64,000 nucleotides of DNA, taken from the NCBI GenBank assembly GCA_002286855.1, contig NRSV01000004.1, positions 310,001-374,000 on the forward strand, read 5' to 3'. The stretch comes from Bipolaris cookei (taxonomy: Eukaryota; Ascomycota; Dothideomycetes; Pleosporales; Pleosporaceae). Shown here in pieces: positions 34,669 to 44,759 of the stretch (positions are counted from its first letter, which is position 1; every line of letters begins with the position of its first letter). A model generated the notes under the pieces. The model saw only the letters and a list, made by a program, of their open reading frames with translations. It ran no database searches and was not told the DNA's origin. A program made the position numbers and the translations under genes.

Positions 34669-35612
34669 GTTAGAATTTATATCGTCTTGAGTTGAATTAT
34701 CCTAAGAAACGTCAGGCTTGCTGCTGTGCTTTATCTCGCGCTTCCTTTTGGTCCTTTGAGATTGTTACCGTGTTTACGCGTATGAGAGTTTTCTAAAAAT
34801 GGCGAGATCAATGTTCTGTAAACAATTGCTGTGGTGATCGACTGATTACATGGTTGTTTGTGTCCTCTAACTTATAGTGAAGGTAGGATTCTAGTCGTGT
34901 GATGATGCTGTTGCCAAGTGAAAGCGCCATCTTTAAAATTTGAATCTACGTTCACTACCGAAAATAAAGTGGTGATTGGGAAGGACAGATTTATTCCTAG
35001 GGATACGTCTTCCATGTTACTATTTAGGGGCCGTGTATAGCAGGGTCGTATGCGATCTTAGTAGATAACATGTAAAAGCTACTGTGTGCGTAAGAAATCT
35101 TTTACGATAAGGGCTTGAAAAAGTAAGGTGCATCCCTAAGTGCAGAGACGCACTATATCGTGAGATAGGTTCGCGCTTCGGACGTCCAGATATGCTTCCT
35201 ATTAAACTTAATGAGGCACAAATGAAACCGAGAGGTTTTCCAATCCCTATTTCCCGTGTCAGCTTATCTCCCACAACGATTACTGTGGTGTTGGCTTGGC
35301 TATTTATCGTTTCGACCTCTTCAATAGACTTTTCAACGGCACTCCCCTATCCATCAGAAGTTACAAGGAGTAACTGACTACTCGGAAGGTCGTAAGGAGA
35401 GTTTAATTGAAGGAAGATTGATTTCCCTGCTTCGTGGTCTCACTCAAACGTAGGAGCGAACATACCGGGAACTCCGTTGTACGGAACAGGAGATCTTTAA
35501 AAACGAACCAGGCACTAGTGGGATATGCTAGCGTGGCTTGACACGCACTAGTCCTTGCTGGCGCCATTATAGTCTGCTGTATTCTATTGTAATATAAACG
35601 GTGCTATGCCTA
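34669..35612. other. Intergenic, no gene seen
   Basis: AT-rich stretch ending at the TA target (35611-35612) of the next transposon. Short frames only. Confidence 0.55.
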
Positions 35613-36469
35613 ACGTACTTGACCATCGAGCCGGCCACTTTTTCTTGGCATTGCGAACTTCATGTACGAAACACTATGCATCAACAACATAAGGATTTTT
35701 TTTAACTCAGAGAGAAGGTAGAATTATTCTAGCTCTTCAGGCCTTTCATAGAAGCTAATTTAAGACTATACGACACGCTGCCGCTGCGTACAACGTACCT
35801 CATCAACGGCTTTCTGATCGGCTTATGAAAATCACTTTTCGGCCTCAAGTACTCCCAAACCGCCAGAATCTTACTGCAACTGAAGAGCAGACGATAGTAT
35901 GCTACATTCTTGACTTATACCTGCGAGTATTTGTGCCCCGGCTTTGCGAGGTAGCAGATATGGCAGAGAAATTACTTGTAGCGCGTGATGGGAAGCCTGT
36001 GGGAAAGAACTAGGCTAAAAGGTTTGTATCGCGTTCGGACGAGCTTAAAGCAGCTTTTAACCGACCAAAGGACCGACAGAGAATGCGGCAGGAGAAACCA
36101 GAGACTATTAATGCGTGGTTTGAGCTCGTCCAAGGCACAGTTGAGAAGTATGGAGTCCACGCAGACGATATTCATAACTTTGATGAGACTGGCTTTCAAA
36201 TGGGAGTAATTGGCTCAATTAAAGTAGTTACGCGTTCAGAATGTCGTACACGACCAACTCTTGTTCAGCCAGGCAATCGCGAGTGGGTCACCGTTATCCA
36301 GAGCATCTGCGCGGCGGGATATGCTACTCCGCCATTCATTATCCACAAAGGACGCTTCCACATTTCTGTATGGTATGAAGAAGCAGATATAGCGTACGAT
36401 TGTCTGCTTGTTTCGTACATGAAGTTCGCAATGCCAAGAAAAAGTGGCCGGCTCGATGGTCATGTACGT
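35613..36469 (+). mobile_element. Internally deleted pogo/Fot1-type element (857 bp), relative of the fold-back element
   Basis: TA duplications lie at 35611-35612 and 36470-36471. Terminal inverted repeats of about 55-60 bp start ACGTACTTGACCATCGAGCC (left) and ACGTACATGACCATCGAGCC (right, reversed), then share the CACTTTTTCTTGGCAT core. The interior is the first part of a pogo transposase. After the codons for WYEEAD it passes into an inverted scrap of its own N-terminal coding region (TACGATTGTCTGCT at about 36395-36408) and then into the right terminal repeat. That scrap marks the same junction as in the 13-kb fold-back element, with most of the inverted arm lost. Confidence 0.85.
35676..36420 (+). 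pseudogene. Degenerate pogo-type transposase, 5' part
   Basis: The start ATGCATCAACAACATAAGG matches the intact start at 14184. Two extra T then give an early TAA. Downstream the frame resumes (KITFRPQVLPNRQNL) and is interrupted by a TAG at 36011-36013 where the 13-kb copy has Trp (NWPERF versus N-stop-AKRF). After that it is open through the second DNA-binding lobe and the first DDE motif, here normal (NFDETGFQMG), to WVTVIQSICAAGYATPPF. It ends at the deletion junction. The later catalytic acidic residues are absent. Confidence 0.85.
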
Positions 36470-36570
36470 TATTTCAATTATACGTTAACGTAAAGCACCA
36501 CCGAGCCGGACACACCACCGAGCCGGACACTTTTTCTTGGCATCACGAACTTCATGTACGAAAACTCGAA

Positions 36571-37095
36571 TTACTCTACACTAGCTATAGATGCGTTATA
36601 CAACTCACTTGTATCTGATAGAGAATCTTCTTCTACATCTTTTTGGCACGTACGGGCGTTATGGCCCACTCTCCCACAGGTTCCACAGTGCCGTTGACCT
36701 GGTAGAGCCTTTTCTTGACTACCCCCACCACGCGCCTTCTTTGATGCCGTACGACCAGTAGCAGCATTTTCAGCTGCCTGCGATGCTCCTGCACCAAAGT
36801 CTAGTGTCCCGCCTGTCTGAATTCGCTTTCTTTTACGCCCTCGGCGCTTTGTTACCTCAGCTAATTGCTCTTCAAGCTCTCGTATGCGGGCCTTCATAAG
36901 CACATTCTCATGTAGCATCTCCTCAGCTCCTTCAATAAGCTTTGAGAAGCCTTCTTGTGCAGCAGTTGGTGATCGTACAAAAGGATCTCTCACAAGCTTC
37001 GACTGTGATCCAAATTCGTACGAATTGCTAGGGGTTTTAGACTCCCAGGGTGTTTCTAGCTGAGCTTCTTGTGGTGGGTGTGAGAGGCTGCGCAA
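36571..37095 (-). pseudogene. Transposase C-terminal part with coiled coil and CCHC zinc knuckle
   Basis: This minus-strand frame of about 174 codons has no ATG of its own. It reads a segment ETPWESKTPSN, a coiled coil (ARIRELEEQLAEVTKRRGRK), an Ala-rich basic linker and a zinc knuckle C-x2-C-x4-H-x4-C (CGTCGRVGHNARTC) near the acidic C-terminus. Fungal pogo-type transposases commonly end with such a knuckle. With its position between the element's terminal repeats, this suggests the C-terminal end of the same transposase whose N-terminus lies at 38706. A retroelement Gag origin is an alternative because of the knuckle. Confidence 0.55.
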
Positions 37096-37292
37096 AGGTT
37101 GCCGATGCCTGGTAACAAGATTGTATTCGATAGAGAACTGAGCTTCTGAGCTACGTAGCTATCTATATACAGTGCTAGCTGCCCCTGCACAATCGAGTCG
37201 ATAAGACCTAGTCGCTCCGGTTGTCGGTCAGAGCGCACCGAGTCTCGCCGAGACTCGGAGCTCTAGGTGGCATCCGGATTTTAGGAGCAGGC

Positions 37293-37705
37293 TGTTGTAG
37301 ATAAGCTACTCAGCTATTCCACGACAGAATCCGGATGCGCAGTCCACACCCGGACTCTGCGATCAATCAAGTCTATAGTCGATCTATCAAGACTATAATC
37401 GATCAATAGACATCTATCTATGACGCTATAGACTACGCAAGCTACTACTAGATAGGCTCTTCTAGAATCTATTCTAGCTAATATATATAGTAGTAGGATA
37501 GCAAGTAGATAGAAGACAGAGCACTTCACACAAGATCAATTCACACTACCAACGATCAATCAATTAGTGTTTCTCCCCTAGCACATATCTTCTCTCTCTA
37601 GAATCTCTCGATCAAGCTGCCTCTGAGTCTACTACGGACAAGTAGAAGGCAGAGACCTCTACCTCTGAGTCGATAGTAGAACAAGCAGCACCCTACACTT
37701 TGACA
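37293..37705 (-). repeat. Long terminal repeat, 413 bp, minus orientation
   Basis: Read on the minus strand it starts TGTCAAAGTGTAGGG and ends ATCTACAACA, with the TG...CA ends of an LTR. It is the inverted partner of 37888-38300, with the same length and only a few differences seen (for example GGCAGC versus GCCAGC). It contains an AT-rich TATATATA-like core. No matching 5-bp target duplication was found beside it. Confidence 0.8.
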
Positions 37706-37887
37706 ACGTGATGTGCCATCTCGCCAAGGCCGGCCATCTGAGATGGCAGTGCATGAAGAGATGGCAGGACGAAAGCAATGAGGATATAAGGATGGATGGA
37801 TTTCATTATTTACTCTCGTTGTGGTCAACTCAAATTGTACTTTCTTACTAGTTACTTTACTTAACAAGATTGTTACTCGTTAGTCTA
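37706..37887. other. 182-bp spacer between the inverted LTRs
   Basis: No reading frame. It contains short self-complementary words around GCCATCTC and GAGATGGC, repeated three times in about 60 bp. It is not recognised as part of a polymerase or gag gene. Confidence 0.6.
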
Positions 37888-38300
37888 TGTCAAAGTGTAG
37901 GGTGCTGCTTGTTCTACTATCGACTCAGAGGTAGAGGTCTCTGCCTTCTACTTGTCCGTAGTAGACTCAGAGCCAGCTTGATTGAGAGATTCTAGAGAGA
38001 GAAGATATGTGCTAGGGAAGAAACACTAATTGATTGATCGTTGGTAGTGTGAATTGATCTTATGTGAAGTGCTCTGTCTTCTATCTACTTGCTATCCTAC
38101 TACTATATATATTAGCTAGAATAGATTCTAGAAGAGTCTATCTAGTAGTAGCTTGCGTAATCTATAGCGCCATAGATAGATGTCTATTGATCGATTATAG
38201 TCTTGATAGATCGACTATAGACTTGATTGATCGCAGAGTCCGGGTGTGGACTGCGCATCCGGATTCTGTCGTGGAATAGCTGAGTAGCTTATCTACAACA
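37888..38300 (+). repeat. Long terminal repeat, 413 bp, plus orientation
   Basis: Starts TGTCAAAGTGTAGGG at 37888 and ends ATCTACAACA at 38300. Together with 37293-37705 it makes a 413-bp inverted repeat around a 182-bp spacer. A 71-codon frame inside both copies is a by-product and not a credible gene. Confidence 0.8.
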
Positions 38301-38509
38301 GATAGCAAGTAGATAGAAGACAGAGCACTTCACACAAGATCAATTCACACTACCAACGATCAATCAATTAGTGTTTCTTCCCTAGCACATATCTTCTCTC
38401 TCTACAATCTCTCAATCAAGCTGGCTCTGAGTCTACTACGGACAAGTAGAAGGCAGAGACCTCTACTTCTGAGTCGATAGTAGAACAAGCAGCACCCTAC
38501 ACTTTGACA
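38301..38509 (-). repeat. Truncated third LTR copy (209 bp)
   Basis: Corresponds to 37497-37705, that is the 5' half of the LTR on the minus strand, and abuts the end of the plus-oriented LTR directly. It ends TTTGACA next to the transposase N-terminal codons at 38510. The direct head-to-half arrangement indicates rearrangement after or during insertion. Confidence 0.8.
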
Positions 38510-38706
38510 GTTAGTTTGCGGCAGTTTGGAGATATCTGGGGTCGAAAAGTGATTTTGTTAAGCCGATCAGAAAGCCGCTGAAAAGGAACGTTGTAGACAG
38601 CAGCAGCGCGTCGAATGCTCTTAAACTGGCCCGTACGATAGGCCTGAATAGCAAGAGTAATTCTGCCTTCTCTCTGAGTTAATGTATCTTTACGTAGTTG
38701 GGACAT
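38510..38706 (-). pseudogene. Pogo-type transposase N-terminal fragment
   Basis: From the ATG at 38706 the frame reads MSQLRKDTLTQREGRITL, then QFKSIRRAAAVYNVPFQRL and PNCRKLTV, clearly the psq-type helix-turn-helix region seen in the other pogo copies. It is cut at 38510 by the truncated LTR. Confidence 0.85.
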
Positions 38707-38786
38707 GTTACTTTGCAAGTGATGTTCGCGATGCCAAGAAAAAGTGTCCGGCTCGGTGGTGTGTCCGGCTCGGTGGTGCTTTACGT

Positions 38787-39138
38787 TATACATTTTGACC
38801 TCTCAAAGCCTTGGAGATGACTGTATAACCGTTTTCGTGATGCCATAAGCGCTACTATCCCCCACCATAACGAAACGCAACGAAGATCTAGGTTGCACTC
38901 TCCTCCATACTCCCATCTATGTATTGTCAGTCCAGCCAAGCGTGGGTATAGTATCCCGATGTGTGTATCCCTATGCGCTAGAAGAATTCCCTTGACTCAT
39001 TTCCTTTTGCGTAGCCATCCCCACAGCCATACACCCATAAACAAGGAAACCCCCATCCTACCAACTCATCTTCTGAAACCCATGTATCAGTACTGAACGA
39101 AAGTATATGTTTTCTCAGATACACACCATGCACCAGAT
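38787..39138. other. Short intergenic region
   Basis: No gene seen between the transposon and the small secreted-protein gene. Confidence 0.5.
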
Positions 39139-39369
39139 TTACTCGACAAACGTGCTGTTCCCATCCGCAACTGAAGGGTCCATAGCCCGCACTGTATTCG
39201 GAGCCTCAGACGAGACCCCGAACACACCGTGCACGTATCTGTTGTAGGACCTCTTATGATGAATGTGACAAAGGCGGTAATCCGAATTGTGGCAGATGGT
39301 ATTCATATCCCCGGCCGCACAGCAGAGACACAAGCAGGCAAAGACGAAAAGTGTGATGAAGGTCTTCAT
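39139..39369 (-). CDS. Small secreted protein (76 aa)
   Basis: The ATG at 39369 opens 76 codons with a strong signal peptide (MKTFITLFVFACLCLCCAAG; likely cleavage after Ala18 or Ala19). The mature part of about 57 residues has only two Cys (TICHNS and RLCHIH), several His and Arg, and one N-glycosylation site near the C-terminus (NST). No family is recognised. It lies 350 bp from the transposon cluster, a common location for fast-evolving secreted proteins of plant-associated fungi. A longer overlapping frame on the same strand (39254-39463) is less protein-like. Confidence 0.6.
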   Translation of the reverse strand: MKTFITLFVFACLCLCCAAGDMNTICHNSDYRLCHIHHKRSYNRYVHGVFGVSSEAPNTVRAMDPSVADGNSTFVE

Positions 39370-40164
39370 GACTGAAGGTAAAAATGGTATGAAACCAAAA
39401 CTTCAAGATCGAGAGGTATGTTTGGTTATGCAAAGATGGTTTGTGAGGTTCTGGGACAAACAAGCACCAGCTTTTGCGGGAGGAGCGAGAAATTTATGTA
39501 TGTGATGTTGGTCCCTGTTTGTTGGTAAAGCTTGGGAGCGCTTATGAAATGGTGAACTCATGGTTACCAATTGCCCCATTTACAGTTTGGTAGCCCATTT
39601 TTATCTTGTGTCAGAAATAGCTGCATATGTAGTAGATAAGAGGTAGATTTTGAGCTGTTTTGTCAAAGGGGGGGATGTGCAATTGGAGCCAAACCTACCG
39701 CTGAACACTGAATCAAAATGAAGCGTGCATCCAGTCTGACAACACGATCGGTTTTCTGTGAGAGCATTTTTTCGTTTTTTCACGTGACGCCATTGTGGTG
39801 GTGTTGATGCAGCTTCGTGCAACACAAACTCGATGCGTCGCGCCTTCCTTCACCTTCACCTTCTCTGTTCACTTGCGTCATTATCGTTCCACAAACTCTC
39901 CCACGAAATCTTTCATGAAATCACAACCCCACGCACGTGTTTGCATGGTGTATCAGCACTCTACACTCTGTTCATTGCTCCGCTCTTCTATCGAGTGCTA
40001 TGTCAGTCCATGCTCCAGTGGCCCGTTTGGTGTCACCTGACAGCGCGCTTGCTGCATGGATACATGGTTGAGACAATCACTCACAACAACAATTCATAAA
40101 TCAAATTGACGGGAAATCATTACACTCCCATCAGCCTGTTATCCAGATTGCTGCGAATCCAGAC
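39370..40164. other. Intergenic, no gene seen
   Basis: Divergent promoter region for the small secreted protein (-) and the C2H2 protein (+). Frames at 39795-40099 are overlapping and not convincing. Confidence 0.5.
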
Positions 40165-41709
40165 ATGGCGACACCAGGATATAACAGGTATGCGCTGTGT
40201 GCCAGCGCGGACGACGATGCGGTTACTACGCGAGCCACACCACCAGACCCGAGCAAGAATCCCTTCTTGAATCAAATCGCGGATGAATTGATACCATGGG
40301 AGAAGGTAAAGAAGCGTAGTGCTCCAGTGACGGCGTCAGTCAGTCGGCCCGTGACTGTCACTAAACACCGGACCAAAGCCGCATCTATACAGCAACTCCT
40401 CAACAATGGACAAAATAACACTGCTCCTGTACATGCCACCGAGGAAAAGCCACATGATCCGCACGAAAATTGGTGTGGCGTCTGCTCTCTCAAACTCCCC
40501 AACAAAACAGCGTTACAGAACCACATCAAACAATCGCCAAATCACCAGAATTACTGCAACCTATGCAAGCGCGTGTTCAAAGACAGAAACGGTCTGAAAA
40601 ACCATGTCGACAACTCGCTCGGTCATGAAACGTACTGCAATCTGTGTCTCTCGGCATTCAAGGACCAATGGGGCCTCAAGAATCATTTCGAGAACAACTA
40701 TAGCGTCGGACACGAATTTGTCTGTCTGACATGTCTCACAGGATTCAAGACAAGTGCAGAGTTGGACCGACATCTGCAGACGGCTGAGAAGCACACGTGG
40801 TGCCAGACATGTCAGCGCCGCTTCCGTAACCAGGTCGAGCGCGATGAGCACTGGGTGAAGACTCTCAGTAAGCAATTGAATGCTTCGTATATTTCAAGGG
40901 CCTGCAAAAAATATCTTGCTGACATGTTGACAGGACACAAGCACTGTCTGCAACCTGGCTGTGACTTTGACGGTCTAGACCAAGCCTCACTCACCGAGCA
41001 TCTCAGACGCGACCACTTCCAATGCCAGGGATGCAAACGCATATTGCCGAGCCTGACCAAGCTCAACCAGCACTACGAGGCATGCCTATTTGCATTGTCC
41101 TGTCCACAATGCGGCGAAAAGTGCACGGGAAAAGCCCAGCTGGAACTTCTCATGGCGCATTGTTTTCGATGTGAAGAATGTGACTTCCGCACGTGTCACA
41201 AGGGCAACTTTGACATTGTAAGCAACAAAAAACACTTGCATTGCTTGATCATGTAAAGATATCTAGTACTGACACCATCGCAGCACATGACGAAACATAG
41301 CTCCGCCGACCTAGTGTGTTGGGGCTGCGACGCCCCCATGCGAAAATACTCCAGCCTAATCAACCACCTCGAGTCTGGCAATTGCCCCAAGCTAGGTGAA
41401 GCTACGCCTCTGATGCGTTGTCTGGGCATGTGGTGGTACTCGCCACTCTACATGGATCTCGATTTGCACGCGCATATTCGAACTGGTTACGTCGACATTC
41501 ACAAGGTGTGGGTGTGGATGAACGAAGGCGCATTGCATCCTTTTCTTTGCCGCGACAAGGAGTGTGGCAAGACATTTAGTCAGCTGAGTTCGCTGCTGCT
41601 GCATTGTGAGAGTACGGCTTGTGGGTGGGATGTTGATCGACTGAACATGCCTGGACTTGAGAAGGAGTTTAAACAATGGTGTTTGAGGAAGGACAGTGGC
41701 AACTGCTAG
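40165..41709 (+). CDS. Multi-finger C2H2 zinc-finger protein (492 aa)
   Basis: Exon 1 (40165-41217) and exon 2 (41284-41709) are joined across a 66-bp intron (donor GTAAGC, acceptor CAG) in phase 0. After a basic N-terminal 90 residues, the protein carries successive Cys-x2-Cys...His-x-His units: WCGVCSLKLPNKTALQNHIK, YCNLCKRVFKDRNGLKNHVD, YCNLCLSAFKDQWGLKNHF, FVCLTCLTGFKTSAELDRHL, WCQTCQRRFRNQVERDEH, and further C-terminal ones after the intron (VCWGCDAPMRKYSSLINHLE, CGKTFSQLSSLLLHC). Regular finger spacing suggests nucleic-acid binding. Similar proteins are widespread hypothetical genes in Pleosporales; no pathway is known. Confidence 0.88.
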
Positions 41710-41918
41710 CTGTAGGTCTCGCGGCCCACCAGTGTTTGGGGTTTCATGTAAGGGAATCATGGTACGAGGCATGGATCTGTTCCTGTTAGCCTACAAGGAA
41801 GATGTACTTGTAGGATGACACTCTGATCAGAGCTAGTTTGCGTTGTTCGTCTCATTGAGAAATGCTTCCATTAGAGGCCGAGTAATCTATTAAAGCTCAA
41901 CCACGGATTGTGACCATA

Positions 41919-44458
41919 TCAAGGATTCGCCAGCACTAAACATGCATCCACTGCAAGACCAACCCTAATCATAGTCAGTAAGAATGGCATTCTGTGACTC
42001 GGAGATTCGGATGTGGACTCTTGACTTACCGTCCTTCCTTCTGTCGCACAACATCATCAATAACATCCTTGTCCAGTTGCGGAAACATATTTGTCAAAGT
42101 CTCAACAACTACTTGGTGCTCTCTCCACTGAATCCGACGTATCTCTTCTACCTCTGCAGATGCGCGTTTCGCCGCTGCCTCTTCGGCCGAAGCCTTCTCC
42201 CTGTACCGATTTTCGTCGTGATTTTGTTCGTGTTCAGGAGCCTCTGTCCTTGAACGCGTGGGCAACTGCTGCTGCTTCGACGGTGTAGTTTGCACAGAAG
42301 ACTGGTGGGTATCGCTGTCGGAGAAGATACGCCCGATTGTGTTGAGTGGGCGCTGTATAGTGCGCAGCAAGCCTGCTACGGCTGCATTCTCTTCCTCGGG
42401 CTGTTCAGCTTCGGACTGATTGTTTTTGACGCTTGTTGAGCGGCGTGGTCCTGCAGTCTCAGCCTCCATCGAATTCCTCTGAGTGAGTTCGGGCCGCAAG
42501 GGTGTCGTCTTTTCTTGTATGTGATGGTAGTGTGGCGAGGGCATGCGCTTGTGAGTAGGGGCATTGGGGTGTAACTGGGTAGAAGCAGATGATGGTTCGG
42601 CTTCTTCAGCAGCATGGCGCTCAGCGATAGCCGACACTGCTGCTTCGACATTCTTCTCAAACTCTTCGTCGCTGACTGTTAGTGAAGTCTTGTCTAAACC
42701 TTCAATAAACTGTACGGCGCCCATTAACGACGAGATGTAGTAGCCTGCTTCGCCACCGAGCTTCTCCTGGTTGCGGAACCGGAGGATGTATTGTACGTTT
42801 GAGACGAGATGCTCTGGATTGGCTTGCAGCACAGTGTAGATGAGCAGCGGTATAAATGCATCAGCAGACTGGTCTGAATTTGATGTCCGAAGAAAGCCAA
42901 AGATGACTTTGCAGCAGTTCAGAATGCAGATGATTTTGTCTCTTGGTGCTCGGTAGCTTTTAATCTTGAGTAGCTCTTGCTGGGCTAGGTGTAAGAATTT
43001 CTTCCCTTTCTCGCCAATTGGTTTGATGTCCAAATGTTCTTCTTTTACCCATTTGTAGATGCGAACTTTCTGTGCAAGGATCTCGTCGCGTTCTACGTCT
43101 TCTTGGTGCTGACCTCTCCTGCCGGGTCTTGCCAGGTCGTGTCTTCTCCCGCCTTTACGCGGCGATATTGGCTCTGCTGGTGGAATTGCGGGTGAAAAGG
43201 TCTGGGTATATAGCCTGTTCATGACTAACTTCTCCATGCCTTCTCTTGCGTTATCAAACTCGGCGTCTGATACGGTTCGCCATACTTCGCACTGAGCCAT
43301 CTTCTTTGCTATAAACTCAAGAAAGTCACCAATGATCTTGACTTGCTCATGCACCATCCATTGCTTCTTGCCAAATTCAAGAAGGAAGGACCGCAAGAAC
43401 TTGGCCACTGGGTCTGCTGTTCGGTGACGCAGTTGCTCAAGGAATCGGTGGAAGTCAAATGGCAGATCGGGCTCTGGCTCCGGGGCTGGTTGCACGGGCT
43501 TGTATTTGGAAGCATGTACGCTAGGAGATGATGGTTCTTGGAAAGATGTGTTGGTGCCAACGCGGTATAAGGATGAGGTTCGCGGGGGTGGAGACTGTAT
43601 AGGCGCTCCGGAAGCGGCATCTTCCGTCATGGGGATAGGAAGGGGCTTGTCGGGAGGAACGAGACTCGAACGGCGTGGAGGAAAAGCTGAAGATGGCGAT
43701 TCGAGAAGGGGGTTGGCAATCTCGAGGCGTGGTGACATGATTTCGTCCTCGCCCGGCGCTGCATTGCCCTGGAACTGGTCCATGATGCTCTGGATCTCTG
43801 GCTGAGAGTTATCGGTAGCGTCCCCAGTGCCATCGTTCGCTGTACCATATTCGTCAGCGGCAGCATCTTCCGAGTTGCCCCCACTCGAGCGTGCTTGCGA
43901 CATGGGGGATGCAGCCCAGCTGGGCACGTTACTCGTTAAAAGATACCTGTCGTCCTTGGGAGGCGGGGGCGGGGGCGAGGGTGAGCGTATGGGGGCCTTT
44001 CCTGCAGCTTTCTCGGTCGGTTCGCTAGGTGGAGGTGTTGAGGGGGCGGCGGCCAAGTCGTATGAGGTGGTCGCAGGCTCGTCGACGTGTTGGTCAGAGG
44101 ATGGCTGTGCGGCTTCGAGCGCCTTTTCCTGTGTTTGGCGCGAGCCTGCCGCTATTGGCTCCGGCTTCGTCTCTGTGGATACAGTGTGTTTCTTATCCTG
44201 TGCGTCTACCGTGTCCGCCTTAGCCTCGTTGCTGGCCACTGACCCCTCGTTCAGAGTACCAGCAGGCTGCCCCGCCTCGCTCGTCGTGGTTGCGCTGTCA
44301 TGATTGTGCTTAGGCGGAGAGACGTGGCCTTGGGAGAGGGGCTCCTGGGGTGCTTCGGTGGCTACATGGTGCTGGTCCTCGACCTTGTCTAGCTGGTCGT
44401 TGGTGGTGATGATGTCGCGGATTGCATCGAGTTGCGGAGCTGGGTTCGGGAGAGACAT
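41919..44458 (-). CDS. VPS9: Vps9-type guanine nucleotide exchange factor with CUE domain (824 aa)
   Basis: Exon 1 is 42030-44458. A 65-bp intron leads to a short last exon (41919-41964) that completes the CUE domain (EGR|VGLAVDACLVLANP). Without this exon the frame stops at once. The first about 340 residues are disordered, rich in Pro, Glu and Ser. The helical bundle and VPS9 catalytic domain span about 345-615 (FLRSFLLEFGKKQWMVHEQ, SADAFIPLLIYTVLQANPEH, GEAGYYISSLMGAVQFIEGL). The C-terminal CUE domain (about 785-824, MFPQLDKDVIDDVVRQ) binds ubiquitin in yeast Vps9. It activates Rab5/Vps21 GTPases in endosomal sorting. The start at 44458 is preferred to upstream in-frame Met codons that would overlap the divergent neighbour. 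Confidence 0.93.
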
Positions 44459-44759
44459 AGACCGACTGCGGATAAGGAACGTGAAAGAAAAGAAAGGTGC
44501 AGAGTGGCCGATTAAACTTCCATGGATAGTCAGCAGCGCTTCACACAGCTCGAACAGCGTCAAAGTCGGTCGGCTGCCTTTACGGTCGAGACGTGCTTCA
44601 CCCAAGACCACAAGCTGCCCGCATGGATGGTCTCCGGCATCTAGAAGCCGAATCGCCGAACTACCTCCGCCTGGTATCGACGCCTTTAGGTGACAGACAT
44701 GCGTCGCATCCCCAAACTCTATCGCAACCTCACCATCCCTCCTACTCCGGCGCCCTGCT
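44459..44759. promoter_or_regulatory. Divergent promoter of VPS9 and the asparagine-synthetase-like gene
   Basis: Only 301 bp separate the start codons of the minus-strand VPS9 gene and the plus-strand ASNSD1-like gene, so both core promoters must lie here. No TATA box is evident. Confidence 0.6.

Larger units (their letters stand above)
36488..38786 (-). mobile_element. Pogo-type element with nested LTR insertion (2299 bp)
   Basis: TA dinucleotides flank it (36486-36487 and 38787-38788). Both ends read ACGTAAAGCACCACCGAGCC and then repeat the unit CACCGAGCCGGACA before the CACTTTTTCTTGGCAT core, so the terminal repeats are about 60 bp with an internal tandem duplication. Transposase N-terminal codons lie at the right end and a C-terminal zinc-knuckle part at the left end, both minus strand. 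The central coding region is replaced by LTR-derived sequence. The element begins only 18 bp after the preceding pogo element ends. Confidence 0.8.

Noticed and set aside
37314..37529. 71-codon frame found twice, once on each strand (also 38064-38279)
   Set aside because: Both copies lie inside the inverted LTRs; repetition reflects the LTR, not a gene family.
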